64,000 nucleotides of DNA from W1P20-047 sp051878795 (GTDB lineage: Bacteria; Actinomycetota; Coriobacteriia; Coriobacteriales; Eggerthellaceae), in the NCBI GenBank assembly GCA_051878795.1, contig JBJEKU010000095.1:51037-115036 (forward strand). The letters are read 5' to 3'. Position 1 is the stretch's first letter. Every line of letters starts with the position of its first letter. The notes beneath the pieces are model-generated. The model was not told the origin of the DNA, ran no database searches, and was given only the letters and a program-made list of their open reading frames with translations. Below are positions 36,270 to 45,015 of this stretch, piece after piece. The translations under genes were made by a program, and so were the position numbers.

Positions 36270-37139
36270 ATGACCGCTTCAACACCCTTGTTCGAGCGCA
36301 AAGGCGCATACATCCCCCGCATCGCCGCAGTCCAGGACCTCTGCGGATACGGCAAATGCTCCCTGGGCGTTGCCATCCCCGTCCTGTCGGCGGGAGGAAA
36401 CGACGTCTGCCCCGTCCCCACCGGGCTGTTCAGCAACCACACCGCCTTCCCTACCTGGCACATGCACGACACCACCGAAATGCTCGACGGCTACCTGCAA
36501 GCATGGAAGGACGTGAACATCGACATCGATGCCGTCTACTCCGGCTTCCTGGGAGCGCCCGAGCAGTGCGACAGCATCCGCCAGCTTTGGAACGACTACC
36601 CGAACGCCCTGCGCGTCGTCGACCCCGCAATGGCGGATCACGGCAAGGTCTATCCCACCTACACCCCCGAACTCTGCCAGGCCATGGCGGGACTGGCATC
36701 GGGCTGCGACGTGCTGATCCCCAACCTCACCGAAGCCGCCATCATCCTGGGTGAGGAATGGCAGGGACAGGACATCTCCGAAGACGAGGCAAAGCGCATC
36801 ATCGATGCCCTGTTGGAAAAAGGCGCCAAGAACGTCATCCTGAAGGGAATCGACTGCGGCGACGGCATCATCCGCAACTACGTCCAGGGCGAGCAGAACG
36901 AATTCGCAGAAACCCGCAACGAGCTTCTGCCCTACATGCTCCACGGAACCGGCGACCTGTACGCATCCTGCCTGCTCGCAGCCATCATGGCGGGCAAGAC
37001 GCTGCTCGATGCCGCCCAGTTCGCAAGCGACTTCGTCGCCGAGGCCATGATGCTCACCAACGAGCAGCCCGACTTCCGCAACCGCGGGGTCAGCTTCGAG
37101 CCCCTCCTGGGAAAGATCGCAGACCTGCTGCGCGCATAG
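36270..37139 (+). CDS. pdxK: Pyridoxal/pyridoxamine kinase
   Basis: The 289-residue ribokinase-family enzyme phosphorylates pyridoxal and related B6 forms. It shows IAAVQDLCGYGKCSL, the substrate part VCPVPTGLFSNHT, VDPAMADHGKVY with its Asp, PNLTEAAIILG, and the anion-hole HGTGDLYASCLLA with catalytic Asp near residue 235. GAGGG precedes ATG 36270, and a longer GTG start at 36219 is less likely. It is divergent from the PdxR-type regulator, so vitamin B6 salvage appears to be controlled locally. Confidence 0.92.
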   Translation: MTASTPLFERKGAYIPRIAAVQDLCGYGKCSLGVAIPVLSAGGNDVCPVPTGLFSNHTAFPTWHMHDTTEMLDGYLQAWKDVNIDIDAVYSGFLGAPEQCDSIRQLWNDYPNALRVVDPAMADHGKVYPTYTPELCQAMAGLASGCDVLIPNLTEAAIILGEEWQGQDISEDEAKRIIDALLEKGAKNVILKGIDCGDGIIRNYVQGEQNEFAETRNELLPYMLHGTGDLYASCLLAAIMAGKTLLDAAQFASDFVAEAMMLTNEQPDFRNRGVSFEPLLGKIADLLRA

Positions 37140-37188
37140 GTGCACGGAGGCGGCACCCCGCAAGGGAAGGACGAAAAAAGAATCTCAC

Positions 37189-37218
37189 GATGGGCGTTGG
37201 CGCAGGCCGGCGCCCATC
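37189..37218. terminator. Hairpin between convergent pdxK and kinase genes
   Basis: GATGGGCG and CGCCCATC pair around a GC-rich loop. On the plus strand TTGCATT follows, and on the minus strand a T-rich run lies a little further on. It may stop both convergent transcripts. Confidence 0.4.
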
Positions 37219-37324
37219 TTGCATTCGGGGGAAACGCACAGCGCCCGAAACGCAACCGCAGGCAGCGCATACTCCGGAACACGAAGGACAGGCACCTGAC
37301 GGGGCACGGTACGCTGCGGCGGAA

Positions 37325-39118
37325 TCAACCCCTCTGCGGACGGGCGATGCAGTACGCGAAGGAAATGGCGACCACGGAAACGAAGACCAGGATTTCGCTG
37401 ATAGACGGGACGAGCACCGCCCCGGCACTGGAAAGGTACATGTTCGCAACGGACCCCGCCGCCAGAAGAACGGCGCCCGCCGCCAAGCCCAGGCTGCGGC
37501 GGACCATGCCGCCCTCGCCGCTGAAAAGGGCGACCGCTCCGGTTGCCAACAGCCAGCTTGCAGCGGTTATCCAGAAACCGGGCTGCACGATCATTCCGAA
37601 AAGGACCTGGTCGCTTCCATTGAACCGCGACGCAGCCGAAGGGAAAACGGTGAGGATATCCCACCCCGCTATCTGCTGCGACGACAAGGTCGCAAGGACG
37701 ACTGCCAGGCACAAGGATGCCGCGGTATTGCCCAGAGCCTGCTTCACGTTCAGGTTCAAGCCCCCGGCGAGCGGGGATACCGCAGCGCAACCGAAGGAGC
37801 CCAGGGAAGCGGGAGCCATCATGACGGCAGCCTCGTCTATCCCCCTCCTTCCCAGCATTACCCACCAGACGATGGCAGGGACCGCGGCAAGCACCGCGCA
37901 GAAATACGATGCCTGCGAGGCGAATGCCGCTGCAAGGGCGATCATGCACACCAGGGTCCCCAGATGGGGAAGCGCATAACCGGCCACGCACAGGACCGCC
38001 AACGCGACAGGCAGGGCGAACACGGGAAGCCCCTCGAGCCAGAGATTCCCCTCGAACGCCAGATATGCTAGCAGGCCGCACGATACCGCCCCCAGGATGC
38101 GGATGAAGGTATCGGAGCTCAACAGATTGCCCGCCCTTCCCACGCTCGCAAGCCCGGGGATCTTTCCACCACGCGATGCCATGACAGCTTCCTCCTCGTC
38201 CTCGCTCTCCCTCAAATCGTCTTGCGCCTCGCCGACCAGATGGGCAAGTTGGCGGGTCCCCCTGCGGACGCTCCCCAAAAAGGGCTGGAGCTCCTCCGCG
38301 AAATCGGCCACCGAATCGTAGCGCTCCCCCTTTTCGGGGTCGAGTGCATAGAAGATCACCTCGTCGGCTTCCTCATCCAACTCGGGGCGGCAGATGGAGG
38401 GAAGCAGGATATCCGCCTGCTCTATCGCCGCTTGCGCACCCGCCAGATCGTCTGCCAAGAACGGGTTATGGCCCGTGAGCATCTCGTAGGTCACCGAAGC
38501 CAGCGCCCATTCGTCGCAGCGTGCATCGAGCGGCTCCAAGCGCATCTGCTCGAGGGGCATGTACCCGATGGTTCCGCCCGTCGCCTTGGAAAAGCCCGAC
38601 GAGCCGGAAAGCTCCGCAAGGCCGAAGTCGGTTACCTTCACCTCGCCCTGATGGTTGATCAGGATATTTCCGGGCTTGATGTCCAGATGGAGCACCTGGT
38701 TGGCATGGGCGACATCGATCGCATGGGCGACGCCCGCGAATACCGCCGCGACCACATCCAAGGTAATGTAATCCTGGAATTCGGCGAGCAGGTCCGCCAG
38801 GGTGATACCGTCCACATATTCCATGATGAAGTAGGCGAAGCCGTCTTTCACGCCGAAGTCCAGCACGCCTGCGATATTCGGATCCTGGAACATCGCGGCA
38901 GTCCTGGCCTCCGCAAGTCCCGGGATGCGGTCCAAGTCGTAGGCGGACAGGTCGTCTGCCCCCTCCACCATCGCAGCGGTCTCCTCATCGAGCTTCAGGC
39001 TCTTGATCGCAACACGGCGCTGCAGCCTGGTGTCCCAGGCCAAGGATACTTCTGCGAAACCACCGGAACCGATCTGGCCGACCGGCCGATAGCGCCCGAG
39101 GATGAGCTTTTCGGGCAT
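37325..39118 (-). CDS. Membrane Ser/Thr protein kinase, non-RD type
   Basis: The 597-residue protein has an N-terminal Hanks-type kinase (residues 1-260): GQIGSGGFAEVSLAWD, VAIK with the catalytic Lys, catalytic loop HLDIKPGNILIN, DFGLAEL and GTIGYMPLEQM. The HRD arginine is replaced by Leu, so activation-loop phosphorylation may not be needed. After an acidic linker come about eight TM helices with no PASTA repeats. ATG 39118 has GGAGG at 6 nt. The membrane part may sense a signal. It is separate from the pknB locus. Confidence 0.85.
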   Translation of the reverse strand: MPEKLILGRYRPVGQIGSGGFAEVSLAWDTRLQRRVAIKSLKLDEETAAMVEGADDLSAYDLDRIPGLAEARTAAMFQDPNIAGVLDFGVKDGFAYFIMEYVDGITLADLLAEFQDYITLDVVAAVFAGVAHAIDVAHANQVLHLDIKPGNILINHQGEVKVTDFGLAELSGSSGFSKATGGTIGYMPLEQMRLEPLDARCDEWALASVTYEMLTGHNPFLADDLAGAQAAIEQADILLPSICRPELDEEADEVIFYALDPEKGERYDSVADFAEELQPFLGSVRRGTRQLAHLVGEAQDDLRESEDEEEAVMASRGGKIPGLASVGRAGNLLSSDTFIRILGAVSCGLLAYLAFEGNLWLEGLPVFALPVALAVLCVAGYALPHLGTLVCMIALAAAFASQASYFCAVLAAVPAIVWWVMLGRRGIDEAAVMMAPASLGSFGCAAVSPLAGGLNLNVKQALGNTAASLCLAVVLATLSSQQIAGWDILTVFPSAASRFNGSDQVLFGMIVQPGFWITAASWLLATGAVALFSGEGGMVRRSLGLAAGAVLLAAGSVANMYLSSAGAVLVPSISEILVFVSVVAISFAYCIARPQRG

Positions 39119-39274
39119 ATGCGTCCTCCCATGAGCATGATTGCGCGAAGAGCGCGCGTGGTACGTTTTCCGGGAAGGCTTGCGCCAACCTCGTCTATAG
39201 TAGCCGCAGCATATACCGTCGCGCGAGCTGTGGTCGAAATTTGTTGGAAAGACGAAATAATTTTCCATTCGCAC

Positions 39275-39303
39275 TTGCAAATGCCCATACATGCGAGTAA
39301 TAT
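39275..39303 (+). promoter_or_regulatory. Promoter of tRNA-Leu(CAG) copy 1
   Basis: TTGCAA (39275-39280), a 17-nt spacer and TAATAT (39298-39303) lie about 38 nt before the tRNA 5' end. This is a strong sigma-70-like arrangement. Confidence 0.7.
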
Positions 39304-39340
39304 GCATCCTTGCCTGCTTACGGAAGTAAGCAAAGCCCAT

Positions 39341-39427
39341 GCGGGCGTGGCGGAATTGGCAGACGCGCTAGCTTCAGGTGCTAGTGGGCTTCGGCCCGTG
39401 AAGGTTCAAGTCCTTTCGCCCGCACCA
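39341..39427 (+). tRNA. tRNA-Leu (anticodon CAG), copy 1
   Basis: The 87-nt gene starts GCGGGCG and ends CGCCCGC-A-CCA with an encoded CCA. The anticodon arm CTAGC-TTCAGGT-GCTAG gives anticodon CAG, reading CUG. A long variable arm (GGGCTTCGGCCC) and T-arm GGTTCAAGTCC are present. The long variable arm fits class II tRNA-Leu. The gene is identical to the inverted copy at 44.1 kb. Confidence 0.95.
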
Positions 39428-39438
39428 TCGAATCATCA

Positions 39439-39461
39439 GGCACCCTCCGGGGTGCCTTTTT
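39439..39461 (+). terminator. Terminator after tRNA-Leu copy 1
   Basis: GGCACCC and GGGTGCC form a stem with TCCG in the loop, followed by TTTTTCG. The same hairpin follows the second copy. Confidence 0.88.
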
Positions 39462-39503
39462 CGTTTCGGAACGTCCACCGATACGCCGATGTTAACGGAT
39501 GGC

Positions 39504-39538
39504 AGAAAAGCAGGCAGCCCCCGGCACTGGGGGCTGCC
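39504..39538 (-). terminator. Terminator after SNF transporter copy 1
   Basis: On the minus strand GGCAGCCCCC pairs with GGGGGCTGCC and is followed by TGCTTTTC. It lies about 50 nt past the stop of the transporter. Confidence 0.85.
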
Positions 39539-39581
39539 TTCATGAGACGAGGCCTTACGGATGTGAGGGGATCATCCGATT

Positions 39582-40867
39582 GCCGTCTACGAGATGAATC
39601 CGAATACGTACAGGAAGACGATGACCATCATGAGCGGGCAGATGACCACGACGTCGAACTTCTCGAGCTTGCTCATGGGTTTGAGCTCGCCGTCGTTGGT
39701 CATTTCCTTCTCGTATCTCACGAACTTCCACGCCTTCCATATGAACATCGCCTCGAACACGACGCCCAAGGGCAGCAGGATGTAGGCCGTGAAGCAGTCG
39801 ATCCAGTCGTACAGGCCATAGTGCTCCAGACCCTGGAAGTTGGGCCAAGGCAGATTGATGATTTCGGATAGGGGACCGAAGCCCAGGGATACGAAGATGT
39901 TGCCGACCAGGATGATCAGGGCGACGACCGCGACACCCTTCTTGCGGCCCAGGCCCAGTTCCTGCTCGAACACGCGCATGGGGATCTCGAAGAAGGTGAA
40001 CAGCGACGAGATGACCGCAAAAAGCAGCGCCACGAAGAAGAAGGAGCCGATGATGCGGCCGCCGGGCAAAGTGCCGAACACGCCGGTCATGATTTCGAAG
40101 ACCAGACGGGGGCCGGCCTGGAAGTCGGTGCCCGAAGCGAACGCGGAGGGAATGACGACGAAGCCGGCGAGGATGGCGACGAACACGTCGCATGCGACAA
40201 TCATCGCGGAGTCTGCCTTGATGTTGTTGGATTTGGGAACGTTGGCGCCCAGGGTAGTGAAGATGCCCCAGCCGATGCCGACCGAGAACAGGGTCTGGGT
40301 TGCGCATGCGGCGAATGTCGTGAAGGTGAAGTTGCTGAAGTCGGGGATGAAGTAGAACTTCAGGCCCTCAACAGCGCCATCGATAACGAACAGGGCCCAG
40401 ATACCGCAGCCGATAAGGAAGATGACCAGGCAGGGCATGATCACCTTGACGGCCTTCTCCACGATATTGGTGATGCCGAACAGCAACATGATGGACACAC
40501 CGGCCAGCAGGATGAATGCCCAGATGATGGGCTCGACGGGACTGGTAGTGAACGCCGTGAAGTAGGACAGCGCATCAGGCTCGAAGCTACCGCTTACGAT
40601 GAAGGTGACGGCATACTTCAGCACCCAACCGCCGACGACCACGTAGAAGAAGTTGATCAACAGGGTGCAGATGGTGGCCACCCAACCGATGAAACCGCTT
40701 TTGGGAACGAGGCGCTTATAGCAGCCGACGGTATCGCCGCGACCCGCTCGTCCGATTGCCGTTTCGATCTTCACCATGGGGTAGGCCAGCAGGATGGCGC
40801 ACACGATGAAGCCGATCATGAACGCGCCGCCGCCGTTGTTGTAGGCCAGATACGGGAACTTCCAGAT
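39582..40867. repeat. 1286-bp direct repeat, copy 1
   Basis: By reading, this block is the same as 41690-42975, offset by 2108 bp, with no difference seen. It covers all of the transporter gene except the 5' 100 bp and ends 5 bp past its stop codon. Outside the block sequence identity drops at once. Confidence 0.9.
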
Positions 40868-40966
40868 GTTACCCAAGCCTACCGCAGCGCCCGCGGCAAC
40901 CATGATGTAACCGAACCTGGAGCCCCATTGCTTGGTCTCTTGCTGGGTTTCGATCTCATTGCTCAT
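39587..40966 (-). CDS. SNF-family Na+-dependent transporter, copy 1
   Basis: The 459-residue protein is a neurotransmitter:sodium symporter-type carrier, probably for an amino acid. It has the NSS signature in TM1 (GAAVGLGNIWKFPYLAYNNG), GRAGRGDTVGCYKRL and VGIGWGIFTTLG, with about eleven or twelve TM helices. ATG 40966 has GAGAG at 8 nt, and the ATG at 40981 is less likely. It is nearly identical to copy 2 at 41.7-43.1 kb. Na+ site residues in TM1 look intact. The substrate is unknown. Confidence 0.9.
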   Translation of the reverse strand: MSNEIETQQETKQWGSRFGYIMVAAGAAVGLGNIWKFPYLAYNNGGGAFMIGFIVCAILLAYPMVKIETAIGRAGRGDTVGCYKRLVPKSGFIGWVATICTLLINFFYVVVGGWVLKYAVTFIVSGSFEPDALSYFTAFTTSPVEPIIWAFILLAGVSIMLLFGITNIVEKAVKVIMPCLVIFLIGCGIWALFVIDGAVEGLKFYFIPDFSNFTFTTFAACATQTLFSVGIGWGIFTTLGANVPKSNNIKADSAMIVACDVFVAILAGFVVIPSAFASGTDFQAGPRLVFEIMTGVFGTLPGGRIIGSFFFVALLFAVISSLFTFFEIPMRVFEQELGLGRKKGVAVVALIILVGNIFVSLGFGPLSEIINLPWPNFQGLEHYGLYDWIDCFTAYILLPLGVVFEAMFIWKAWKFVRYEKEMTNDGELKPMSKLEKFDVVVICPLMMVIVFLYVFGFIS

Positions 40967-41605
40967 TGCAGATACTCTCATCCTTTCGATAGGAAACCGA
41001 ACGTCTTCCCTGAAGGAAAGAGAAACGTATTTGCCTCAGCTTTTCCTTGCGCTTCTCTCTCCCCCTCCCCAGGAGATGACGGAGCAGAGACTATCACCTT
41101 TATCAATATTTTTATGCACTCTTTCGATAAAAGTGCAGCATATTTTGCTGTATCCCATCATTGATTATTGCTGCAAATCGTAATCGTCTATTCAATTAAT
41201 AACAGCGATAGTCTTGTCAAAGAAAATCGAATAGTAAAAGGTTTTCATGATGGAAGATATTTAGAAACGATTAATCATCATTATCGTTTCCTATTGATAC
41301 AGAAGGCTCTTACCTGGGCTTTTGTATCATTCTTGCGTGCTTATGCAGGAATCGCCATTTGAGGTTGATGGACGGATATCTTTTTTATTCAGAATACTCC
41401 AGTGCTTTATCTAAAGATTATCCCATCAAATCGGTATCGCACGATTCAATCATTATTGCTTATTATACCTAAAGAAATTGCCAGTAGAAACACAAAGCAA
41501 TTCTGTGCTGTAAAACAGCTTCTTTAACATTACTGTTTTGGATATTTATTGCGTATTTATATGGCTTTCAGCAACCTTTTCCTAGGTATTTACGAGGCAG
41601 GGCAT
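40967..41605. other. Gene-free AT-rich spacer before SNF copy 1
   Basis: About 640 bp with AT content well above the rest of the window. Only frames under 85 codons are present, and none has a convincing ribosome site or protein-like composition. The right part before copy 1 must contain its promoter. The rest contains several A/T runs such as TATCAATATTTTTATG. No tRNA, IS end or repeat was noticed. Confidence 0.6.
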
Positions 41606-41639
41606 AGAAGCGTCCCCAGTCGATTCCGGGGACGCTTCT
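41606..41639 (-). terminator. Strong hairpin after SNF copy 2
   Basis: AGAAGCGTCCCC and GGGGACGCTTCT form a perfect twelve-pair stem about 55 nt beyond the copy 2 stop. The minus-strand T-tract is poor, and the plus strand shows TTCTTGC. Confidence 0.65.
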
Positions 41640-41689
41640 TCTTGCGGCTGTATCGGGTGCGAGGGGGAGGGTGGGAGATACTACCCGAA

Positions 41690-42975
41690 GCCGTCTACGA
41701 GATGAATCCGAATACGTACAGGAAGACGATGACCATCATGAGCGGGCAGATGACCACGACGTCGAACTTCTCGAGCTTGCTCATGGGTTTGAGCTCGCCG
41801 TCGTTGGTCATTTCCTTCTCGTATCTCACGAACTTCCACGCCTTCCATATGAACATCGCCTCGAACACGACGCCCAAGGGCAGCAGGATGTAGGCCGTGA
41901 AGCAGTCGATCCAGTCGTACAGGCCATAGTGCTCCAGACCCTGGAAGTTGGGCCAAGGCAGATTGATGATTTCGGATAGGGGACCGAAGCCCAGGGATAC
42001 GAAGATGTTGCCGACCAGGATGATCAGGGCGACGACCGCGACACCCTTCTTGCGGCCCAGGCCCAGTTCCTGCTCGAACACGCGCATGGGGATCTCGAAG
42101 AAGGTGAACAGCGACGAGATGACCGCAAAAAGCAGCGCCACGAAGAAGAAGGAGCCGATGATGCGGCCGCCGGGCAAAGTGCCGAACACGCCGGTCATGA
42201 TTTCGAAGACCAGACGGGGGCCGGCCTGGAAGTCGGTGCCCGAAGCGAACGCGGAGGGAATGACGACGAAGCCGGCGAGGATGGCGACGAACACGTCGCA
42301 TGCGACAATCATCGCGGAGTCTGCCTTGATGTTGTTGGATTTGGGAACGTTGGCGCCCAGGGTAGTGAAGATGCCCCAGCCGATGCCGACCGAGAACAGG
42401 GTCTGGGTTGCGCATGCGGCGAATGTCGTGAAGGTGAAGTTGCTGAAGTCGGGGATGAAGTAGAACTTCAGGCCCTCAACAGCGCCATCGATAACGAACA
42501 GGGCCCAGATACCGCAGCCGATAAGGAAGATGACCAGGCAGGGCATGATCACCTTGACGGCCTTCTCCACGATATTGGTGATGCCGAACAGCAACATGAT
42601 GGACACACCGGCCAGCAGGATGAATGCCCAGATGATGGGCTCGACGGGACTGGTAGTGAACGCCGTGAAGTAGGACAGCGCATCAGGCTCGAAGCTACCG
42701 CTTACGATGAAGGTGACGGCATACTTCAGCACCCAACCGCCGACGACCACGTAGAAGAAGTTGATCAACAGGGTGCAGATGGTGGCCACCCAACCGATGA
42801 AACCGCTTTTGGGAACGAGGCGCTTATAGCAGCCGACGGTATCGCCGCGACCCGCTCGTCCGATTGCCGTTTCGATCTTCACCATGGGGTAGGCCAGCAG
42901 GATGGCGCACACGATGAAGCCGATCATGAACGCGCCGCCGCCGTTGTTGTAGGCCAGATACGGGAACTTCCAGAT
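41690..42975. repeat. 1286-bp direct repeat, copy 2
   Basis: This is the partner of 39582-40867. The breakpoint on the right (42976) falls inside the transporter gene. Upstream of it the two genes differ at many third positions over about 100 bp while the proteins remain almost the same. Confidence 0.9.
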
Positions 42976-43074
42976 ATTGCCAAGGCCAACGGCAGCACCC
43001 GCTGCAACCATGATGTAGCCGAATCTGGATCCCCATTGCTTGGTCTCTTGCTGAGTTTCGATTTCCTTACTCAT
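41695..43074 (-). CDS. SNF-family Na+-dependent transporter, copy 2
   Basis: The 459-residue protein equals copy 1 except at residue 3 (MSK in place of MSN). ATG 43074 has AGAGGA 6 nt upstream, a better site than copy 1. About 98 bp at the 5' end carry silent differences, whereas the rest appears identical in DNA. The two genes have different upstream regions, so they may answer to different signals while encoding the same carrier. Confidence 0.9.
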   Translation of the reverse strand: MSKEIETQQETKQWGSRFGYIMVAAGAAVGLGNIWKFPYLAYNNGGGAFMIGFIVCAILLAYPMVKIETAIGRAGRGDTVGCYKRLVPKSGFIGWVATICTLLINFFYVVVGGWVLKYAVTFIVSGSFEPDALSYFTAFTTSPVEPIIWAFILLAGVSIMLLFGITNIVEKAVKVIMPCLVIFLIGCGIWALFVIDGAVEGLKFYFIPDFSNFTFTTFAACATQTLFSVGIGWGIFTTLGANVPKSNNIKADSAMIVACDVFVAILAGFVVIPSAFASGTDFQAGPRLVFEIMTGVFGTLPGGRIIGSFFFVALLFAVISSLFTFFEIPMRVFEQELGLGRKKGVAVVALIILVGNIFVSLGFGPLSEIINLPWPNFQGLEHYGLYDWIDCFTAYILLPLGVVFEAMFIWKAWKFVRYEKEMTNDGELKPMSKLEKFDVVVICPLMMVIVFLYVFGFIS

Positions 43075-44046
43075 GGCAATTCCTCTCAATAGGAAACAAA
43101 CACCGTACCTTTCCCGAGGATCGAAATGGATTGCAGACGATTCGCCATCCCCCATATCGACAACCGGAAGGCCTTCCCACGCAGATCGCAGAATGGATCT
43201 GCAACCCTCGGCTGCCGCCCACCATGGAACGCACGGCGAATCGGTCCCAGAAAAAGCAAATCGCCCCGAACATTACGGAGCAATCAGGCGAAACAGCGGA
43301 ATCCTGTTTCCTTCTTCCTTTCCTCAAGAAATGATGGTTTTACCTTATCACCATTAGTTTTTGCAGAAGATTCATTTAACAATGGTGTATTTGCATATCG
43401 TGATTTGTATTTCGATTTGATAAACATTTGTTTCAAGCAAAATAAATATGTTCTAGAAACAGGGGCACATGAATGATCCCAGCGCTATCCGGAAGTCCCC
43501 TTCTATCCATTAAGGGATTTCGAAAGGCAAAAAAGCCCGTTTGTCTCAATTTTTCTGCCGTTTGCCAGACTTTTTCTGCCGTTTGCCAGGCATTATGCAT
43601 GATCTTCGAAAGCAGATTCAAAACAGAGAATCCTGAGTTATGAATAAACCCGATTGTTCCGACAAATTAGCTTTCTGCTTATCCGACTAACCGGTTATTC
43701 GAATTATTGATAACCTTGGTTTTCTTATTGAATAGAATTCTTAATTTCTTTAATAGGAGCTTTCACCGCACTTGTTACGTATCGGCAATATCTATTCATT
43801 TTTTATTATCGCGTTTATGTTTCTTGAGACGAATCATGCTCCCGAGAGCCCTCGCTCGTCGCAGCAGCGCCCCGGGTAACGGAAAAAGCCGATAGGCGCA
43901 GAAGCGCATCCGCCCCGTTCCAACAGGTGCAAGGCAGCCTCCCGTCTGGAACCGTACGAAGACGCACAAGCGCCCACTCCCGCTTCGGTACGCAGCACGC
44001 TCTGGAAGCAGTAAGAATCCCTCAGCCAGCAAACGCCCGAAATGCG
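43075..44046. other. Gene-free spacer between SNF copy 2 and tRNA-Leu
   Basis: About 970 bp, partly AT-rich, without a convincing gene. It contains a 19-bp tandem repeat at 43550-43589 and runs such as TTTAATAGG. Minus-strand frames of 62 to 86 codons lack good ribosome sites. The promoter of SNF copy 2 should lie at its left part. Confidence 0.55.
43550..43589. repeat. 19-bp tandem repeat
   Basis: TTTTTCTGCCGTTTGCCAG occurs twice, at 43550-43568 and 43571-43589, separated by AC. It lies in the gene-free spacer. No further copy was noticed nearby. Confidence 0.8.
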
Positions 44047-44068
44047 AAAAGGCACCCCGGAGGGTGCC
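44047..44068 (-). terminator. Terminator after tRNA-Leu copy 2
   Basis: On the minus strand GGCACCC and GGGTGCC form the same stem as after copy 1, followed by TTTTCGC. Confidence 0.87.
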
Positions 44069-44079
44069 TGTCTGTTCGA

Positions 44080-44166
44080 TGGTGCGGGCGAAAGGACTTG
44101 AACCTTCACGGGCCGAAGCCCACTAGCACCTGAAGCTAGCGCGTCTGCCAATTCCGCCACGCCCGC
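44080..44166 (-). tRNA. tRNA-Leu (anticodon CAG), copy 2
   Basis: The 87-nt gene is the inverted copy of 39341-39427, with the same acceptor stem, anticodon arm, variable arm and encoded CCA. The immediate upstream AAGCCCAT and the downstream terminator are also shared, while sequence further out is different. Confidence 0.95.
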
Positions 44167-44203
44167 ATGGGCTTCGTCCGCTTTCGCGAACGGGCAATGC
44201 CGC

Positions 44204-44232
44204 ATTATACCCGCATCATACGGATAATGCAA
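44204..44232 (-). promoter_or_regulatory. Promoter of tRNA-Leu(CAG) copy 2
   Basis: On the minus strand TTGCAT (44227-44232), 17 nt and a consensus TATAAT (44204-44209) lie 38 nt upstream of the tRNA, the same distance as in copy 1. The -10 is better than that of copy 1. Confidence 0.8.
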
Positions 44233-44316
44233 GCAGTTTTTTCAAACGGATCCCACCCCTTCCGCATCCAGGGGCAGCCACCCGAATCCGCATCTTCGAT
44301 AACAGGTCCAGAAGGG

Positions 44317-45006
44317 TTATTCCGAATCGCCTAAGCGTCCTTCGGAGCGCTTGAGATACACCGCAACCGCAACGGAAAGCAACAGAAGAACCCCGGCTAT
44401 CGCAAAGCAGGCGACAGATCCCTTCCCTCCCGAAAGCCCTGCCGCCCCCAGCGTGCAGACCGCCGTGCCGGGAAGCAGGAACAGCGCCGAATAGAAGAAA
44501 TAGGGAACGAAGGCGATATCGGTCACCCCGTATGCGAAATTCTGGATATTGAAGGGCAAAATGGGTGTGAGACGCGTGAGCGCCAGCAGATAGACATCCC
44601 TGCGCTTCACGCCTTCGAAGAACAGGCTGTTGAGCTTGCGGTTCCTCGCAAGCAGGGGCTTGATGGAATCCTTCAGGAAAAAGCGGCTGATCGCAAAACC
44701 CAGCACCGAACCCGCAACCACGGAAACCCAGCACAGGATGGTCCCCCATACGGGCCCGAAGATCAGCCCCCCTGCAACCGCAGGCACCGCAACGGGCACG
44801 AACAGCGCAACGCATGCCACCAGCGAGATACCCAGGTACATGAGGGCCGCCTCGATGGGATGGGCCGCAAGCAGGGCATCCACCTGGTCGAACAGCTCTC
44901 CGTCCAAGACCATATCCGTCCATCCGAAATGATTGCTCAACACAAGCACCGCAATGGCAAGCACGGCGAATGCGGCGATCTGGATCCTTCTCGCAGTGAT
45001 CTTCAT
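44317..45006 (-). CDS. VTT-domain (TVP38/TMEM64) membrane protein
   Basis: The 229-residue protein has about five TM helices and the VTT core: VPVAVPAVAGGLIFGPVWGTIL, a basic loop, and LLALTRLTPILPFNIQNFAYGV with the conserved R-x-x-P-x-x-P-F pattern. Members affect membrane lipid distribution or metal and toxin tolerance, but no role can be assigned here. AGGGGCGAGGG precedes the ATG. It starts 9 nt after the TrmH-type gene stop on the same strand. Confidence 0.85.
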   Translation of the reverse strand: MKITARRIQIAAFAVLAIAVLVLSNHFGWTDMVLDGELFDQVDALLAAHPIEAALMYLGISLVACVALFVPVAVPAVAGGLIFGPVWGTILCWVSVVAGSVLGFAISRFFLKDSIKPLLARNRKLNSLFFEGVKRRDVYLLALTRLTPILPFNIQNFAYGVTDIAFVPYFFYSALFLLPGTAVCTLGAAGLSGGKGSVACFAIAGVLLLLSVAVAVYLKRSEGRLGDSE

Positions 45007-45015
45007 CCCTCGCCC

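Noticed and set aside
41168..41362. Short plus-strand frames in the AT-rich spacer
   Set aside because: No ribosome sites, no protein-like composition, and opposite to the surrounding transcription units.
43433..43621. Minus-strand frame of 62 codons with repeated WQTAEK
   Set aside because: The repeat comes from the 19-bp tandem DNA repeat, and there is no ribosome site or family match.
39340..44170. Insertion sequence or integrative element between the tRNA-Leu genes
   Set aside because: No transposase, integrase or terminal repeats were found, and only transporter genes and spacers are present.
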